A stretch of 64,000 nucleotides of DNA from Sinorhizobium sp. RAC02 (GCF_001713395.1 NZ_CP016450.1:1736001-1800000), one strand, 5' to 3'; shown: positions 36,871-46,358, counted from the first letter of the stretch. Program-made: numbers and translations. Notes: generated by a model from the letters alone, not told the origin.

Positions 36871-38450
36871 GCCGCGTCCTCCCGCGTGGCAAAGTGGCCT
36901 GCGTCGAGGTCGGCGAAGAGTGACTTGCGGTCGACCTTGCCATTGCTGTTCAGCGGCAGGGTCTCGATGAGGTGGATTGCGGAGGGAACCATGTAGGCCG
37001 GGAGTTTCGCCCGCAGGGCGTCACGGATCGCAGGCCCTTCCATCGCCGCGCCGACGGCGAAGCCGACGATGCCGCTGGCCGAGCCGGCGCTCGCGGGCCA
37101 GGCGATGGCGGCGACGTGATCCGACCCGGAGGCGGTGCGCAGATGCATTTCCACCTCCTCCAGCTCGACACGGTTGCCCATGACCTTCACCTGATTGTCG
37201 ATGCGGCCGAGATGGTGGAACGTGCCGTCCTCTGCCTCCATGCCGAGATCGCCGGTCAGATACCAGCGTTCGCCACCGATGAGTGGAAAGCGCGCTGCGG
37301 TCAGCTCTTCCTGCCCGAAATAACCGTGCGCAAGCTGCTTGCCGGAGAGCGCGATTTCCCCGGCAGCGCCTGTCGCGACCGGCTTCAACTCCGCGTCCAG
37401 GATCGCGGCCCGCATGCCGGGATAGGCGTAGCCGATCGCCACGATCTCGCGTGCGGGCGTCACGACGACGGGTTCGACGACCGGCTGGCGCAGGCAGGCG
37501 ATGGTGGCTTCGGTCGGACCATAGATGTTCTCGACGATGCTGTTGGGTGCGGCCTCCGCCCAGGCGCGCGCAGCGCCCACCGGCAGCGGCTCGCCGCAGA
37601 ACATCGAGATGCGCAGGCTCGTCAGCGAGGCCGGCTGGAGCGTCCGGTTCTGCCGCATCATCGCGATGACCGACGGCACGGAAAGCCAGGTGGTGATCTG
37701 CCGATCGCGGATGAAGCGCGCCGGTGCCACCATCTGGAGCGGCGTCATCACATGCAGCGAGGCGCCTGCCTGCCAGGCGAGGAACATGTTGTGCACCGAG
37801 AGGTCGAAGGTGATGTCGCAGGTTTCCGCCGCACGATCCCCCGGCGTGAAGCCGAACCAGGCCTGCATGACCGCGAGGTAGTGGTCGACGGCGCTCGACG
37901 GCACCATGACGCCCTTTGGAACGCCTGTCGTGCCGGAGGTGAACTCGATATAGGCAAGGTGGTCGTCGGAAATGTCCGCCGGCTCGGCCGGTCCACCATC
38001 CGGCAGGGCATCGAGGCGGAACACGGTTCGACCGTGGAGGGCAGCGGGCGGGCGGGCGTCCGCTGCAAGCAGGATCGTTGCCGGAAGATGGTCTTCGACG
38101 CCCGGGGTCAACATCGCCGCGCCGCGCGCATCCACCACCAGCGCATCGAGGTCAAGCGTGTCGAGAAGCTGGACGAGCCGCTCTTCCGGGAGTTTCAGAT
38201 TGAGCGGAACATAGGTGCCGCCGGACCAGGCCGTGCCCAGAATACCGGCGCAGGCCGCGAGGCTGCGGGAGGCCAGGATACCGACGCGGCCGGTGCGCCG
38301 GGCGGGCGCAAGGCAGCCAGCGATGCGACGGGACAGGGCCGCGAGCGCCTCATAGGATAGGTCCACGCCCGCCACGGAAAGCGCGAGCGCATCCGGGCGC
38401 GCATGGCTGTGCCGGAAGACGTGGCTGGCAATGTTCATCGCAGCAGGCAT
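36867..38450 (-). CDS. DltA-like amino-acid adenylating enzyme
   Basis: 527-residue ANL-family ligase that should activate an amino acid with ATP and load it on the adjacent carrier. Seen: EFTSGTTGVPKG at 169-180 (P-loop), DITFDLSVHNMF at 212-223, MFCGEPLPV at 283-291, ENIYGPTEATIACL at 307-320, WYLTGDLG at 396-403, RIDNQVKVMGNRVELEEVE at 416-434, and the final catalytic Lys in NSNGKVDRKS. FCGE and YGPTEATVA-type motifs are those of DltA. I recall that in DltA the FCGE cysteine helps select D-alanine; here it is Cys285. A start at residue 5 is also possible. Confidence 0.85.
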   Translation of the reverse strand: MPAAMNIASHVFRHSHARPDALALSVAGVDLSYEALAALSRRIAGCLAPARRTGRVGILASRSLAACAGILGTAWSGGTYVPLNLKLPEERLVQLLDTLDLDALVVDARGAAMLTPGVEDHLPATILLAADARPPAALHGRTVFRLDALPDGGPAEPADISDDHLAYIEFTSGTTGVPKGVMVPSSAVDHYLAVMQAWFGFTPGDRAAETCDITFDLSVHNMFLAWQAGASLHVMTPLQMVAPARFIRDRQITTWLSVPSVIAMMRQNRTLQPASLTSLRISMFCGEPLPVGAARAWAEAAPNSIVENIYGPTEATIACLRQPVVEPVVVTPAREIVAIGYAYPGMRAAILDAELKPVATGAAGEIALSGKQLAHGYFGQEELTAARFPLIGGERWYLTGDLGMEAEDGTFHHLGRIDNQVKVMGNRVELEEVEMHLRTASGSDHVAAIAWPASAGSASGIVGFAVGAAMEGPAIRDALRAKLPAYMVPSAIHLIETLPLNSNGKVDRKSLFADLDAGHFATREDAA

Positions 38451-38599
38451 CGGGTATTTCGAACCCCGTCGATTGATCGCATCCGCCGGTTGTAGGCCTT
38501 ATTTCTTTACATTCGCCTCCCAAAACACCCGAAATCCAGCCCTGTGCAGGGTCAGCTTCGCATCAGGCTTTCCAACTCTTTAACGCCGCTGAAAACGAA

Positions 38600-38628
38600 A
38601 CGGCCCCGGCGGTTTTCGCCAGGGCCGT
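38600..38628 (-). terminator. Intrinsic terminator downstream of mltG
   Basis: Read on the minus strand, a 12-bp stem with one G:T pair and a loop rich in A (38617-38628 with 38600-38611) is followed by TTTCGTTTTC. It lies about 60 bases after the mltG stop and separates the fab-mltG transcript from the dlt-like cassette, which therefore probably has its own promoter in 38451-38599. Confidence 0.75.
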
Positions 38629-38685
38629 CTGCCATGTTTTGCGATGCGTGGGGCTTGTAAGATCAGCCCACTGCCGGAGAGCCCG

Positions 38686-39867
38686 TTATTGCGAACCGGT
38701 GGCCCCCGCTGCTTTTGCAGCCTCGGCAGCCTTCTCCGCCTCCAGCTTGCGCCAGCGGCGGACGTTCTGGTTATGCTCGTCGAGCGTCTCGGCAAAGACG
38801 TGGCCGCCCGTGCCGTCAGCAACGAAGTAGAGATCGGTGGTGCGCGAAGGGTTTGCGACGGCTTCGAGTGCCGCGCGGCCCGGATTGGCGATCGGCGTCG
38901 GCGGCAGGCCCTTGATGACATAGGTGTTGAAGGGCGTCTGCTTTTCGAGGTCCGACTGGTAGATCGGCCGCTCGGCCGGTTTGCCGTCGCCACCAAAGAT
39001 GCCGTAGATGATCGTCGGGTCGGACTGCAGGCGCATGCCCTTGTCGAGGCGGTTCAGGAAGACCGAGGCGACACGCGAGCGCTCATCGGCCCTGCCCGTT
39101 TCCTTCTCGACGATCGAGGCCAGCGTGACGAATTCTTCACGGGTCGCGATCGGCAGGTCGTCGTCGCGGCGCTCCCAGATCTGGTCGATCAGCGCCTTCT
39201 GCGCATCCTGCATCTGATGCAGGATATCGGCGCGCTTGGTGCCACGCGAGAACTTGTAGGTATCAGGCATCAACGTACCCTCGACCGGCAGATCGGCCGG
39301 CAGGTCGCCTTCGAGAACCGGATCGTCCTTGAGGCGCTTGAAGATCTGCTTGACGGTCAGGCCTTCCGGCACGGAAACACTGTAGAGGATCGACTTGCCG
39401 GATTTCAGCAGCTCGACGATGTCGCGCATCGTGGCGCCGGACTTGATCTCGTATTCGCCGGCCTTCAGCGTCTGGCCATCGAGATAGACGCGAGACAGCA
39501 CGCGGAAGACGCGGCTGTCGGTGATGATGTTGTTGCGCTCGAGATTGGCGGCGATCTCATTGGTGCCGGCGCCGGCGCGCACGATGAAGTTCGTGTTGGC
39601 GGTCAGCGGCCCCTGCTCTTCGTAGCTCTTGACGCCGTAGTAGAAGATGCCGACGCCGATGATCGTTGCAAAGACGACCACCGTCATGACGAAATTCAGG
39701 AAGATGACGAGCTGGCTGCGTGCCTTGCGCGAGCGGCGGCGGCTCGGCGGCTGCGGCACCTGTTCCGGCCGGAGGGCCTCGTTGGCGGACTTGGGGATGA
39801 TGCGCGGCTGGCCGGATGTCTCACCGCGGCCAAACTGCGTCTCGCCGGAATCGTTCGTGTCGCTCAC
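38686..39867 (-). CDS. mltG: Endolytic peptidoglycan transglycosylase MltG
   Basis: Inner-membrane lytic transglycosylase that cuts nascent glycan strands. 393 residues. Seen: a polar, Pro/Arg-rich cytoplasmic N-terminus of about 50 residues, one membrane helix at 53-77, a LysM-like region, and the YceG domain with EEFVTLASIVEKETGRA near 244-260, catalytic Glu254. Downstream of fabF on the same strand, the usual rhizobial order. Confidence 0.95.
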   Translation of the reverse strand: MSDTNDSGETQFGRGETSGQPRIIPKSANEALRPEQVPQPPSRRRSRKARSQLVIFLNFVMTVVVFATIIGVGIFYYGVKSYEEQGPLTANTNFIVRAGAGTNEIAANLERNNIITDSRVFRVLSRVYLDGQTLKAGEYEIKSGATMRDIVELLKSGKSILYSVSVPEGLTVKQIFKRLKDDPVLEGDLPADLPVEGTLMPDTYKFSRGTKRADILHQMQDAQKALIDQIWERRDDDLPIATREEFVTLASIVEKETGRADERSRVASVFLNRLDKGMRLQSDPTIIYGIFGGDGKPAERPIYQSDLEKQTPFNTYVIKGLPPTPIANPGRAALEAVANPSRTTDLYFVADGTGGHVFAETLDEHNQNVRRWRKLEAEKAAEAAKAAGATGSQ

Positions 39868-39909
39868 GGACTGTCCTCATCATGTTCGGGCATTGCCCCT
39901 GCATAACGC

Positions 39910-39931
39910 GTTAAATCGACACCGGTTTAAC
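39910..39931. promoter_or_regulatory. Inverted repeat upstream of mltG
   Basis: gttaaatcg and cggtttaac pair at eight of nine positions around acac, about 45 bases before the mltG start. The repeat is AT-rich at its ends. Function unknown; it could be a regulator site for an mltG-internal promoter. Confidence 0.35.
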
Positions 39932-40091
39932 GAATTCGGCAGAAATTTAAAATGCTACGCCGTGTCTTGCGCGTCACGAATAACGCGGCGCTGTCGTCGT
40001 CTCTCAGCAGAGCAATACGGCAAAAACAGGATGAACCCGCTCTTCTCGCTTGGGTGTGTGCTGCGCGCCGGGGCCAAAGCCCTGGACCGGG

Positions 40092-41351
40092 TCAAGCGTA
40101 GCGCTTGAGAACCAGCGATGCATTCGTTCCGCCGAAACCGAACGAATTGGACAGCGCCACGTTGATTTCGCGCTTGCGGGCCTTGTGCGGCACCAGATCG
40201 ATCGCCGTCTCGACGGCGGGATTGTCGAGGTTCAGCGTCGGCGGCGCGATATTGTCACGGATCGCAAGGGCTGCAAAGATCGCCTCGACGGCACCGGCAG
40301 CACCAAGCAGATGGCCGATCGCCGACTTGGTGGATGACATCGAAACGCGCGATGCCGCATCGCCGACAAGGCGCTCCACCGCACCAAGCTCGATCGTATC
40401 GGCCATGGTGGAGGTGCCGTGCGCATTGATGTAGTCGAGTTCGCTGGCCGGAATGCCGGCGCGCTTCAGCGCCATCTGCATGCAGCGATACGCGCCGTCG
40501 CCATCTTCGGACGGCGCGGTGATGTGGAAGGCATCGCCGGACAGGCCATAGCCGACAACTTCGGCATAGATCTTCGCGCCGCGGGCCTTGGCGTGTTCCA
40601 GTTCTTCCAGAATGACAATGCCGGCGCCCTCGCCCATGACGAAACCGTCGCGGTCCCTGTCATAGGGGCGCGAGGCTGCGGTCGGGTCGTCGTTGCGGTC
40701 GGTCGACAGCGCCTTGCAGGCGGCAAAACCGGCAAGCGCGATACGGCAGATCGGCGATTCGGCACCACCCGCCACCATGACGTCGGCGTCGCCCAGCGCA
40801 ATCAGGCGGCTGGCATCGCCAATGGCGTGCGCGCCCGTCGAACAGGCCGTGACGACCGAATGGTTGGGTCCGCGCAGCTTATGCTTGATCGAGACATGGC
40901 CGGAGGCCAGGTTGATCAGACGGCCGGGAATGAAAAAGGGCGAAACGCGGCGGGGACCCTTGTCGCGCAGCGTATAGCCGGCTTCGACGATGCCATCGAG
41001 ACCGCCGATACCGGAGCCGATAAGCACGCCGGTCGCGATCTGGTCGTCGTTGGTCTTCGGATGCCAGCCTGCATCGGCAAGCGCCATGTCGGCAGCGGCC
41101 ACCGCATAAACGATGAACGGATCGACCTTGCGCTGTTCCTTGGGTTCCATCCACTGGTCAGCATTGTAGGTGCCGTCGGAACCGTCGCCGAGCGGAATGG
41201 AACAGGCAATCTTTGCGGGGAGGTCGTCGACCTCGAAGGTGGTGACCCTGGCGGCGCCGCTGCGGCCTTCGAGAAGCCGGCTCCAGGTCACTTCGGTGCC
41301 ACAGCCAAGCGGAGATACCATGCCGGTACCAGTGATAACGACACGCCTCAT
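40092..41351 (-). CDS. fabF: 3-oxoacyl-ACP synthase II (KASII)
   Basis: Condensing enzyme of fatty-acid elongation using malonyl-ACP. 419 residues. Seen: RRVVITGTGMVSPLG at the start, the active Cys170 in VVTACSTGAHAIG, YINAHGTSTMADT (His) and STKSAIGHLLGAAGAVEAI (Lys, His), and C-terminal NSFGFGGTNASLVL. Follows acpP on the same strand, separated by about 110 bases. Confidence 0.97.
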   Translation of the reverse strand: MRRVVITGTGMVSPLGCGTEVTWSRLLEGRSGAARVTTFEVDDLPAKIACSIPLGDGSDGTYNADQWMEPKEQRKVDPFIVYAVAAADMALADAGWHPKTNDDQIATGVLIGSGIGGLDGIVEAGYTLRDKGPRRVSPFFIPGRLINLASGHVSIKHKLRGPNHSVVTACSTGAHAIGDASRLIALGDADVMVAGGAESPICRIALAGFAACKALSTDRNDDPTAASRPYDRDRDGFVMGEGAGIVILEELEHAKARGAKIYAEVVGYGLSGDAFHITAPSEDGDGAYRCMQMALKRAGIPASELDYINAHGTSTMADTIELGAVERLVGDAASRVSMSSTKSAIGHLLGAAGAVEAIFAALAIRDNIAPPTLNLDNPAVETAIDLVPHKARKREINVALSNSFGFGGTNASLVLKRYA

Positions 41352-41463
41352 CGTTCGTAATCCACCCTATAGAATTCTATGTCGTTTCTCCATGAGGAGA
41401 TAGGCCTCCTGGAGGGGAGGCTGGGACGGGCCGCTGAAAAGCAGCCCATCCCGGCATCAATGA

Positions 41464-41700
41464 TTAGGCCTGGGCCTTCTCGATGAACTTGACGGCGTCG
41501 CCGACCGTCAGGATCGAGTCAGCGGCATCGTCCGGGATCTCGACGCCGAACTCTTCTTCGAACGCCATGACCAGTTCGACGGTGTCGAGCGAGTCCGCGC
41601 CAAGATCATCGATGAAACTTGCGCCTTCGCTGACTTTTTCGGCGTCAACGCCCAGATGATCAATGACAATTTTCTTTACGCGTTCTGCTACGTCGCTCAT
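41464..41700 (-). CDS. acpP: Acyl carrier protein
   Basis: Fatty-acid acyl carrier, 78 residues, highly acidic. Seen: Ser37 in [21 protein letters not shown], the phosphopantetheine site. The start MSDVAERV matches the family; a longer frame runs into non-coding sequence. Abundant housekeeping protein of the fab cluster; about 280 gene-free bases upstream probably hold its own promoter. Confidence 0.97.
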   Translation of the reverse strand: MSDVAERVKKIVIDHLGVDAEKVSEGASFIDDLGADSLDTVELVMAFEEEFGVEIPDDAADSILTVGDAVKFIEKAQA

Positions 41701-41983
41701 GTCGGATTCCTCGACCTTTGTTTTTGATCGGTGCCTGTCACGGCACCGGACACTCAACGCGCCCGATGTGCCTCAAGAACACATCCGGCAAACCCTTCAA
41801 CCGGCAATGCGGCAACGGCGATACGGTTCCCGTACCGCCTGATCGCTCAGGCCTTTGCCGGCCGACTGCTGACAGTCATGGCCCGATTAACACGGTTTAA
41901 GTCTGTCGCAAAGTGTGAAAATGGCCGGTGCTCCAGCGGTCAACATGCAATTCATGCCGTTCCGTCGGGCACTTGGCCCATCC

Positions 41984-42721
41984 TCAGATCATCGCCATGC
42001 CGCCATTCACGTGCAGCGTCTGGCCCGTCATGTAGGCGGCTTCCGACGAAGCGAGGTATGCGACGGCCGATGCAACTTCCGCGCCGGTGCCCATGCGCTT
42101 CATGGGAATGGCACCCATGATGGCGTCCTTCTGCTTGTCGTTCAGCTTACCGGTCATCGCGCTTTCGATGAAACCCGGTGCCACGCAGTTGACGGTTACG
42201 TTGCGGGTGGCGATTTCCTGCGCCAGCGACTTGGTGAAACCGATCATGCCGGCCTTGGAGGCGCAGTAGTTCGCCTGGCCCGGATTGCCGGTAACGCCGA
42301 CGATGGAGGTGATGTTGATGATGCGGCCGTAGCGGCGGCGCATCATCGGATGCGTCAGTTCGCGCGTCAGGCGAAAGACGGCCGTCAGGTTGACTTCCAG
42401 GACCGCATCCCAGTCGTCATCGCTCATGCGCACGAATAGGCCGTCCTTGGTGATGCCGGCATTGTTGACGAGGATGTCGACGCCGCCGAGCTCGGCTTCC
42501 GCCTTCTCACCGAGTGCCTTCACTTCGGCACGGTCGGAGAGATTAGCCGGGAAGATATGGACGCGTTCGCCAAGTTCGTTGGCAAGCGTTTCCAGCTTTT
42601 CGACGCGCGTGCCGTGCAGGCCGACAATGGCGCCCTGGGCATGGAGGATGCGGGCGATCTCTTCGCCAATGCCGCCGGAAGCGCCGGTAACGAGGGCCTT
42701 GCGGCCGGTAAGATCAAGCAT
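41984..42721 (-). CDS. fabG: 3-oxoacyl-ACP reductase
   Basis: NADPH-dependent SDR of fatty-acid elongation. 245 residues. Seen: KALVTGASGGIGEEIARIL near 8-26, ILVNNAGITKDGLFVRM, and the active site with Ser, YCASKAGMIGF (Tyr, Lys). FabG-specific stretches such as VNCVAPGFIESAMTGKL. Lies between fabD and acpP as in most proteobacteria. Confidence 0.97.
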   Translation of the reverse strand: MLDLTGRKALVTGASGGIGEEIARILHAQGAIVGLHGTRVEKLETLANELGERVHIFPANLSDRAEVKALGEKAEAELGGVDILVNNAGITKDGLFVRMSDDDWDAVLEVNLTAVFRLTRELTHPMMRRRYGRIINITSIVGVTGNPGQANYCASKAGMIGFTKSLAQEIATRNVTVNCVAPGFIESAMTGKLNDKQKDAIMGAIPMKRMGTGAEVASAVAYLASSEAAYMTGQTLHVNGGMAMI

Positions 42722-42746
42722 GGTTCCGTTCCTTTGGTGAAAGAAA

Positions 42747-43691
42747 TCAGCCGATGAGCGCAGCGAGCGCGCTGTCGATATCGGCGGGCGTGTTGATGGC
42801 GATGCCGGTGACGGACTTGTCGATGCGGCGCGCAAGGCCGGTCAGCACTTTGCCGGATCCCACTTCATAAAGCGTGGTGACATCGTTCTTTGCGAACCAT
42901 TCCACCGTCTCGCGCCAGCGCACCTGGCCGGTGACCTGCTCGACGAGCAGGCGCACGATTTCCTGCGGGTCGCTGACCGGTGCTGCGCGCACATTGGCTA
43001 TGAGCGGAACGACCGGAGCCTTCGCCGTGACACCGGCCAGTGCCTCGCGCATGGCATCGGCGGCCGGGCCCATCAGGGCGGAATGGAAGGGGGCGGAGAC
43101 GGACAGCATCAGCGCACGCTTGGCACCCTTTTCCGTCGCCAGCCGGGCGGCCACTTCGACGGCCGGCTTGGAGCCGGAAATGACGAGCTGGCCGCCGCCA
43201 TTGTCGTTGGCGATCTGGCACGAGCCGCCGCTGGAGGCTTCCTGGCAGATGGCTTCGACATCCGCCTGCTCCAGGCCGATGATCGCCGCCATGGCGCCGG
43301 CGCCGACCGGCACGGCCGACTGCATGGCATTGCCGCGGATGCGCAGGAGCCGCGCGGTATCGGAAAGCGAGAAGGTGCCGGCGGCGCAGAGCGCCGAATA
43401 TTCACCGAGCGAATGACCGGCAACGTAGGAGACCTGATCCTTCAGCGACAGGCCGCGCGCTTCGAGCACGCGCATCACAGCGATCGACACCGCCATCAGC
43501 GCCGGCTGGGCGTTCGCCGTGAGCGTCAACGTCTCTTCCGGGCCTTCGAACATGATGTCGGACAGTTTCTGGCCGAGGGCCTCGTCGACTTCCGCGAAAA
43601 CGGCGCGCGCTTCCGGGAAGGCTTCCGCGAGATCCTTGCCCATGCCGACGGCCTGGCTGCCCTGGCCGGGAAAGGTGAATGCTACGCTCAT
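42747..43691 (-). CDS. fabD: Malonyl-CoA:ACP transacylase
   Basis: Loads malonyl groups on ACP. 314 residues. Seen: AFTFPGQGSQAVGMGKDL at the start and the nucleophile Ser94 in VAGHSLGEYSALCAAG, plus the later catalytic His in SVSAPFHSALM. I chose the start MSVAFTFPGQ; an in-frame extension to 43724 is not needed. First gene of the minus-strand fab cluster, divergent from the aldo/keto reductase gene. Confidence 0.97.
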   Translation of the reverse strand: MSVAFTFPGQGSQAVGMGKDLAEAFPEARAVFAEVDEALGQKLSDIMFEGPEETLTLTANAQPALMAVSIAVMRVLEARGLSLKDQVSYVAGHSLGEYSALCAAGTFSLSDTARLLRIRGNAMQSAVPVGAGAMAAIIGLEQADVEAICQEASSGGSCQIANDNGGGQLVISGSKPAVEVAARLATEKGAKRALMLSVSAPFHSALMGPAADAMREALAGVTAKAPVVPLIANVRAAPVSDPQEIVRLLVEQVTGQVRWRETVEWFAKNDVTTLYEVGSGKVLTGLARRIDKSVTGIAINTPADIDSALAALIG

Positions 43692-43883
43692 AGGGGGTCT
43701 CCCATCTTCTGTTTTCTTTTCCATTCACATTCCGGTCGGCCGAGTCAAGGCACTGAACCAGACCCAACGTTCTCGGAACAGCCATTTCCAAGGCCTTCGC
43801 ACAGGGAATCGCCCTATTCCGTCTTGCACTTCACGACGGCCAGCCTACATTCGCGCCGTTCCCACAACAGGATTTTTCCTCCC

Positions 43884-44927
43884 ATGAAATATCATCCGCT
43901 CGGCAGGACCGGCATCAGCGTGTCGGAAATCTGCCTCGGCACCATGACCTGGGGCTCGCAGAACAGCGAGCAGGACGCGCACGACCAGCTCGACTACGCC
44001 TTCTCCCAGGGCGTCAACTTTATCGATACGGCCGAACTCTATCCAACCACTCCCCTCTCCCCCGAAACCTACGGCGACACCGAACGCTTCATCGGCAGCT
44101 GGATGAAGGCTCGCGGCAACCGCGACAAGGTCGTGCTCGCCACCAAGGTCGCCGGCCCCGGCCGTCCTTATATACGTGACGGCGCTCCGATCAGTCGCGC
44201 CGGCATTCTTGAAGCGATCGACAACAGCCTGTCGCGCCTCAAGACCGACTATCTCGACCTCTACCAGTTGCATTGGCCGAACCGAGGTCACTACCATTTC
44301 CGCAACGCCTGGAGCTACGACCCGTCCAAGCAGGACCGCGAAAAGGTCGCCGCGGAGCTTGCGGAAATCCTCGAAACCATCGGCGATATCGTGAAGGCCG
44401 GCAAGGTGCGGGCGCTTGGTCTTTCCAACGACACGGCCTGGGGCACGATGCGCATGCTGAAGCTCGCCGAGGACAAGGGTCTGCCGCGCGTCGCCTCGAT
44501 CCAGAACGAGTACAACCTGCTCTACCGGACCTTTGACCTCGATCTCGCAGAACTGTCGCACCACGAGGATATCGGGCTGCTCGCCTACTCCCCGCTCGCT
44601 GCTGGGCTTCTGACCGGGAAGTATCTCGACGGCGCCAAGCCGGAAGGCTCGCGCCTGATGAAAAACGGCGACCTCGGCGGCCGCTACCAGCCGCTTCAGG
44701 AGCCGGCGGTGCGCGCCTATATGGAACTTGCAAAGGAACACGGGATCGACCCCGCGCAAATGGCCATCGCCTTCTGCCTGACGCGGCCCTTCATGGCCTC
44801 CGCCATCATCGGCGCAACGTCGATGGAGCAGTTGAAGACGGATATCGGGGCGGCGGATCTCACGCTCTCGGCCGACGTGATGAACGGCATTCGCCGCATT
44901 CACCGGCTTTATCCGGCGCCGATGTAA
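43884..44927 (+). CDS. Aldo/keto reductase (Tas-like)
   Basis: NADP(H)-dependent (beta/alpha)8-barrel oxidoreductase, 347 residues. Seen: MKYHPLGRTGISVSEICLGT, the catalytic Asp and Tyr in FIDTAELYPTTPLS, the active-site Lys in VVLATKVAG, His in YLDLYQLHWPNR, and IIGATSMEQLKTDI at the cofactor end. Closest style to E. coli Tas. The frame is open far upstream but this start removes non-coding sequence. Single gene ended by a hairpin. Substrate unknown. Confidence 0.9.
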   Translation: MKYHPLGRTGISVSEICLGTMTWGSQNSEQDAHDQLDYAFSQGVNFIDTAELYPTTPLSPETYGDTERFIGSWMKARGNRDKVVLATKVAGPGRPYIRDGAPISRAGILEAIDNSLSRLKTDYLDLYQLHWPNRGHYHFRNAWSYDPSKQDREKVAAELAEILETIGDIVKAGKVRALGLSNDTAWGTMRMLKLAEDKGLPRVASIQNEYNLLYRTFDLDLAELSHHEDIGLLAYSPLAAGLLTGKYLDGAKPEGSRLMKNGDLGGRYQPLQEPAVRAYMELAKEHGIDPAQMAIAFCLTRPFMASAIIGATSMEQLKTDIGAADLTLSADVMNGIRRIHRLYPAPM

Positions 44928-44933
44928 GCCAAG

Positions 44934-44961
44934 CCGGGCGGCCGAGTATTCGGCCGCCCGG
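44934..44961. terminator. GC-rich hairpin between convergent genes
   Basis: A perfect 11-bp stem (44934-44944 with 44951-44961) and six-base loop lie between the stops of the aldo/keto reductase and the purine permease. No clear T-run follows on either strand, so termination strength is uncertain. Confidence 0.6.
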
Positions 44962-44969
44962 ACTGTCCA

Positions 44970-46358
44970 TCAATGGACGGGTTTGGGTTCCTGCGTTTCC
45001 GGCAACAGCCAGTTCAGCAGCAAGGCGCAAAGGCCGCCCGTCGCAACGCCCGATTCCAGCACGTCCTTCAGGAAGCGCGGCATGTGCGAAACGAATTCCG
45101 GCACCTGCGACACGCCAAGACCGAGAGCCAGCGAGATCGCAATGATCAGCAATGCCCGCCGATCAAGCTGGATGCCCGCGAGGATGTTGATGCCGGAAGC
45201 GGCAACGGCGCCGAACATCACGATCACTGCGCCACCGAGAACCGGCTCCGGCACGGCCTGGATGATGCCGGCCGTGGTCGGGAACAGGCCGAGCAGCACG
45301 AGCACGCCCGCAATGTAGACGCCGACATGGCGGCTTGCGACGCCGGTCAACTGGATGATGCCGTTGTTCTGCGCGAAGACCGAGCTCGGGAAGGTGTTGA
45401 AGATGCCGGCGAGGAACGAATTCGCCCCGTTGACCAGCACGCCGCCCTTGACCCGCTCCATCCAGACCGGGCCTTCGACCGGCTGGCGCGAAATCTTGCT
45501 GGTCGCGGTGATATCGCCGATCGCTTCAAGCGACGTCACCAGATAGATCACCACCATCGGCGCGAACAGCGACCAGGAGAAATCGAGCCCGAAATGCAGC
45601 GGCGTCGGCACCTGGAACCAGGCTGCCTCATGAACGCCCGCGAAATCGAGACGGCCGAGCGCGGCGGCAAGCGCATAACCGACGCCAAGCGCGATGATGA
45701 TCGCGGCACTTCTCACCCAGACGATCTGGACACGATTGAGGCCGATGATAAGGGCGAGAACGGTGCCGGACAGCAGGAGGTTTTCGCCGTTTGCAAACGT
45801 GCCCGTCTTCATCGCGCCGAAGCCGCCGCCCATGCTGATGAGCCCGACCTTGATCAGCGTAAGGCCGATCATCAGAACGACGATCCCCGTCACCAGCGGC
45901 GTGATGAGCTTCCTGACGAAGGGCAGGATACGGGACAGCCCCATCTCGATGAACGAGCCGGCGATCACCACGCCGAAGATGCAGGCCATGACCGCCTCGA
46001 CGGGCGCGCCCTGCTGCACCATGAGCGCGCCACCCGCAATGAGCGGGCCGACGAAGTTGAAGCTGGTGCCCTGGACGATCAGCAGGCCGGCACCCAGCGG
46101 GCCGAACCGCCGGCACTGCACGAAGGTCGCGATGCCTGAAATGACCAGCGACATGGAAACGATCATGTTGGTGTCGCGGGCCGAAACCCCGAGCGCCTGA
46201 CAGATCAGAAGTCCCGGCGTGACGATCGGAACGATGATGGCGAGCAGATGCTGGATCGCGGCCAACAGGGCGATCGGCGGCTTCGGCTTGTCCTCCAGCG
46301 CGAAAACCAGGTCGTTTGTCGTTGATGTCGGCAAATCCGGATGCGTATGGGCGTTCAT
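44970..46358 (-). CDS. NCS2 family xanthine/uric acid permease
   Basis: Inner-membrane proton symporter of the nucleobase-cation symporter-2 family. 462 residues, about 14 hydrophobic helices. Seen: AIQHLLAIIVPIVTPGLL with the conserved QH, SFNFVGPLIAGG, and the family signature FAQNNGIIQLTGVASRHVG. That signature form (QNNGxIQLTGVASR) matches the xanthine/urate clade (XanQ, UacT) rather than uracil carriers, so a purine is likely. Its ATG overlaps the stop of a short upstream ORF, and GAGGTG lies before it. Confidence 0.92.
   Translation of the reverse strand: MNAHTHPDLPTSTTNDLVFALEDKPKPPIALLAAIQHLLAIIVPIVTPGLLICQALGVSARDTNMIVSMSLVISGIATFVQCRRFGPLGAGLLIVQGTSFNFVGPLIAGGALMVQQGAPVEAVMACIFGVVIAGSFIEMGLSRILPFVRKLITPLVTGIVVLMIGLTLIKVGLISMGGGFGAMKTGTFANGENLLLSGTVLALIIGLNRVQIVWVRSAAIIIALGVGYALAAALGRLDFAGVHEAAWFQVPTPLHFGLDFSWSLFAPMVVIYLVTSLEAIGDITATSKISRQPVEGPVWMERVKGGVLVNGANSFLAGIFNTFPSSVFAQNNGIIQLTGVASRHVGVYIAGVLVLLGLFPTTAGIIQAVPEPVLGGAVIVMFGAVAASGINILAGIQLDRRALLIIAISLALGLGVSQVPEFVSHMPRFLKDVLESGVATGGLCALLLNWLLPETQEPKPVH

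Noticed and set aside
36972..38360. 462-codon plus-strand frame opposite the DltA-like gene
   Set aside because: Arg/Gly/Asp-rich composition typical of a shadow.
38451..38599. Specific promoter for the dlt-like cassette
   Set aside because: The region must hold one if the upstream terminator works, but no convincing -35/-10 pair stands out.
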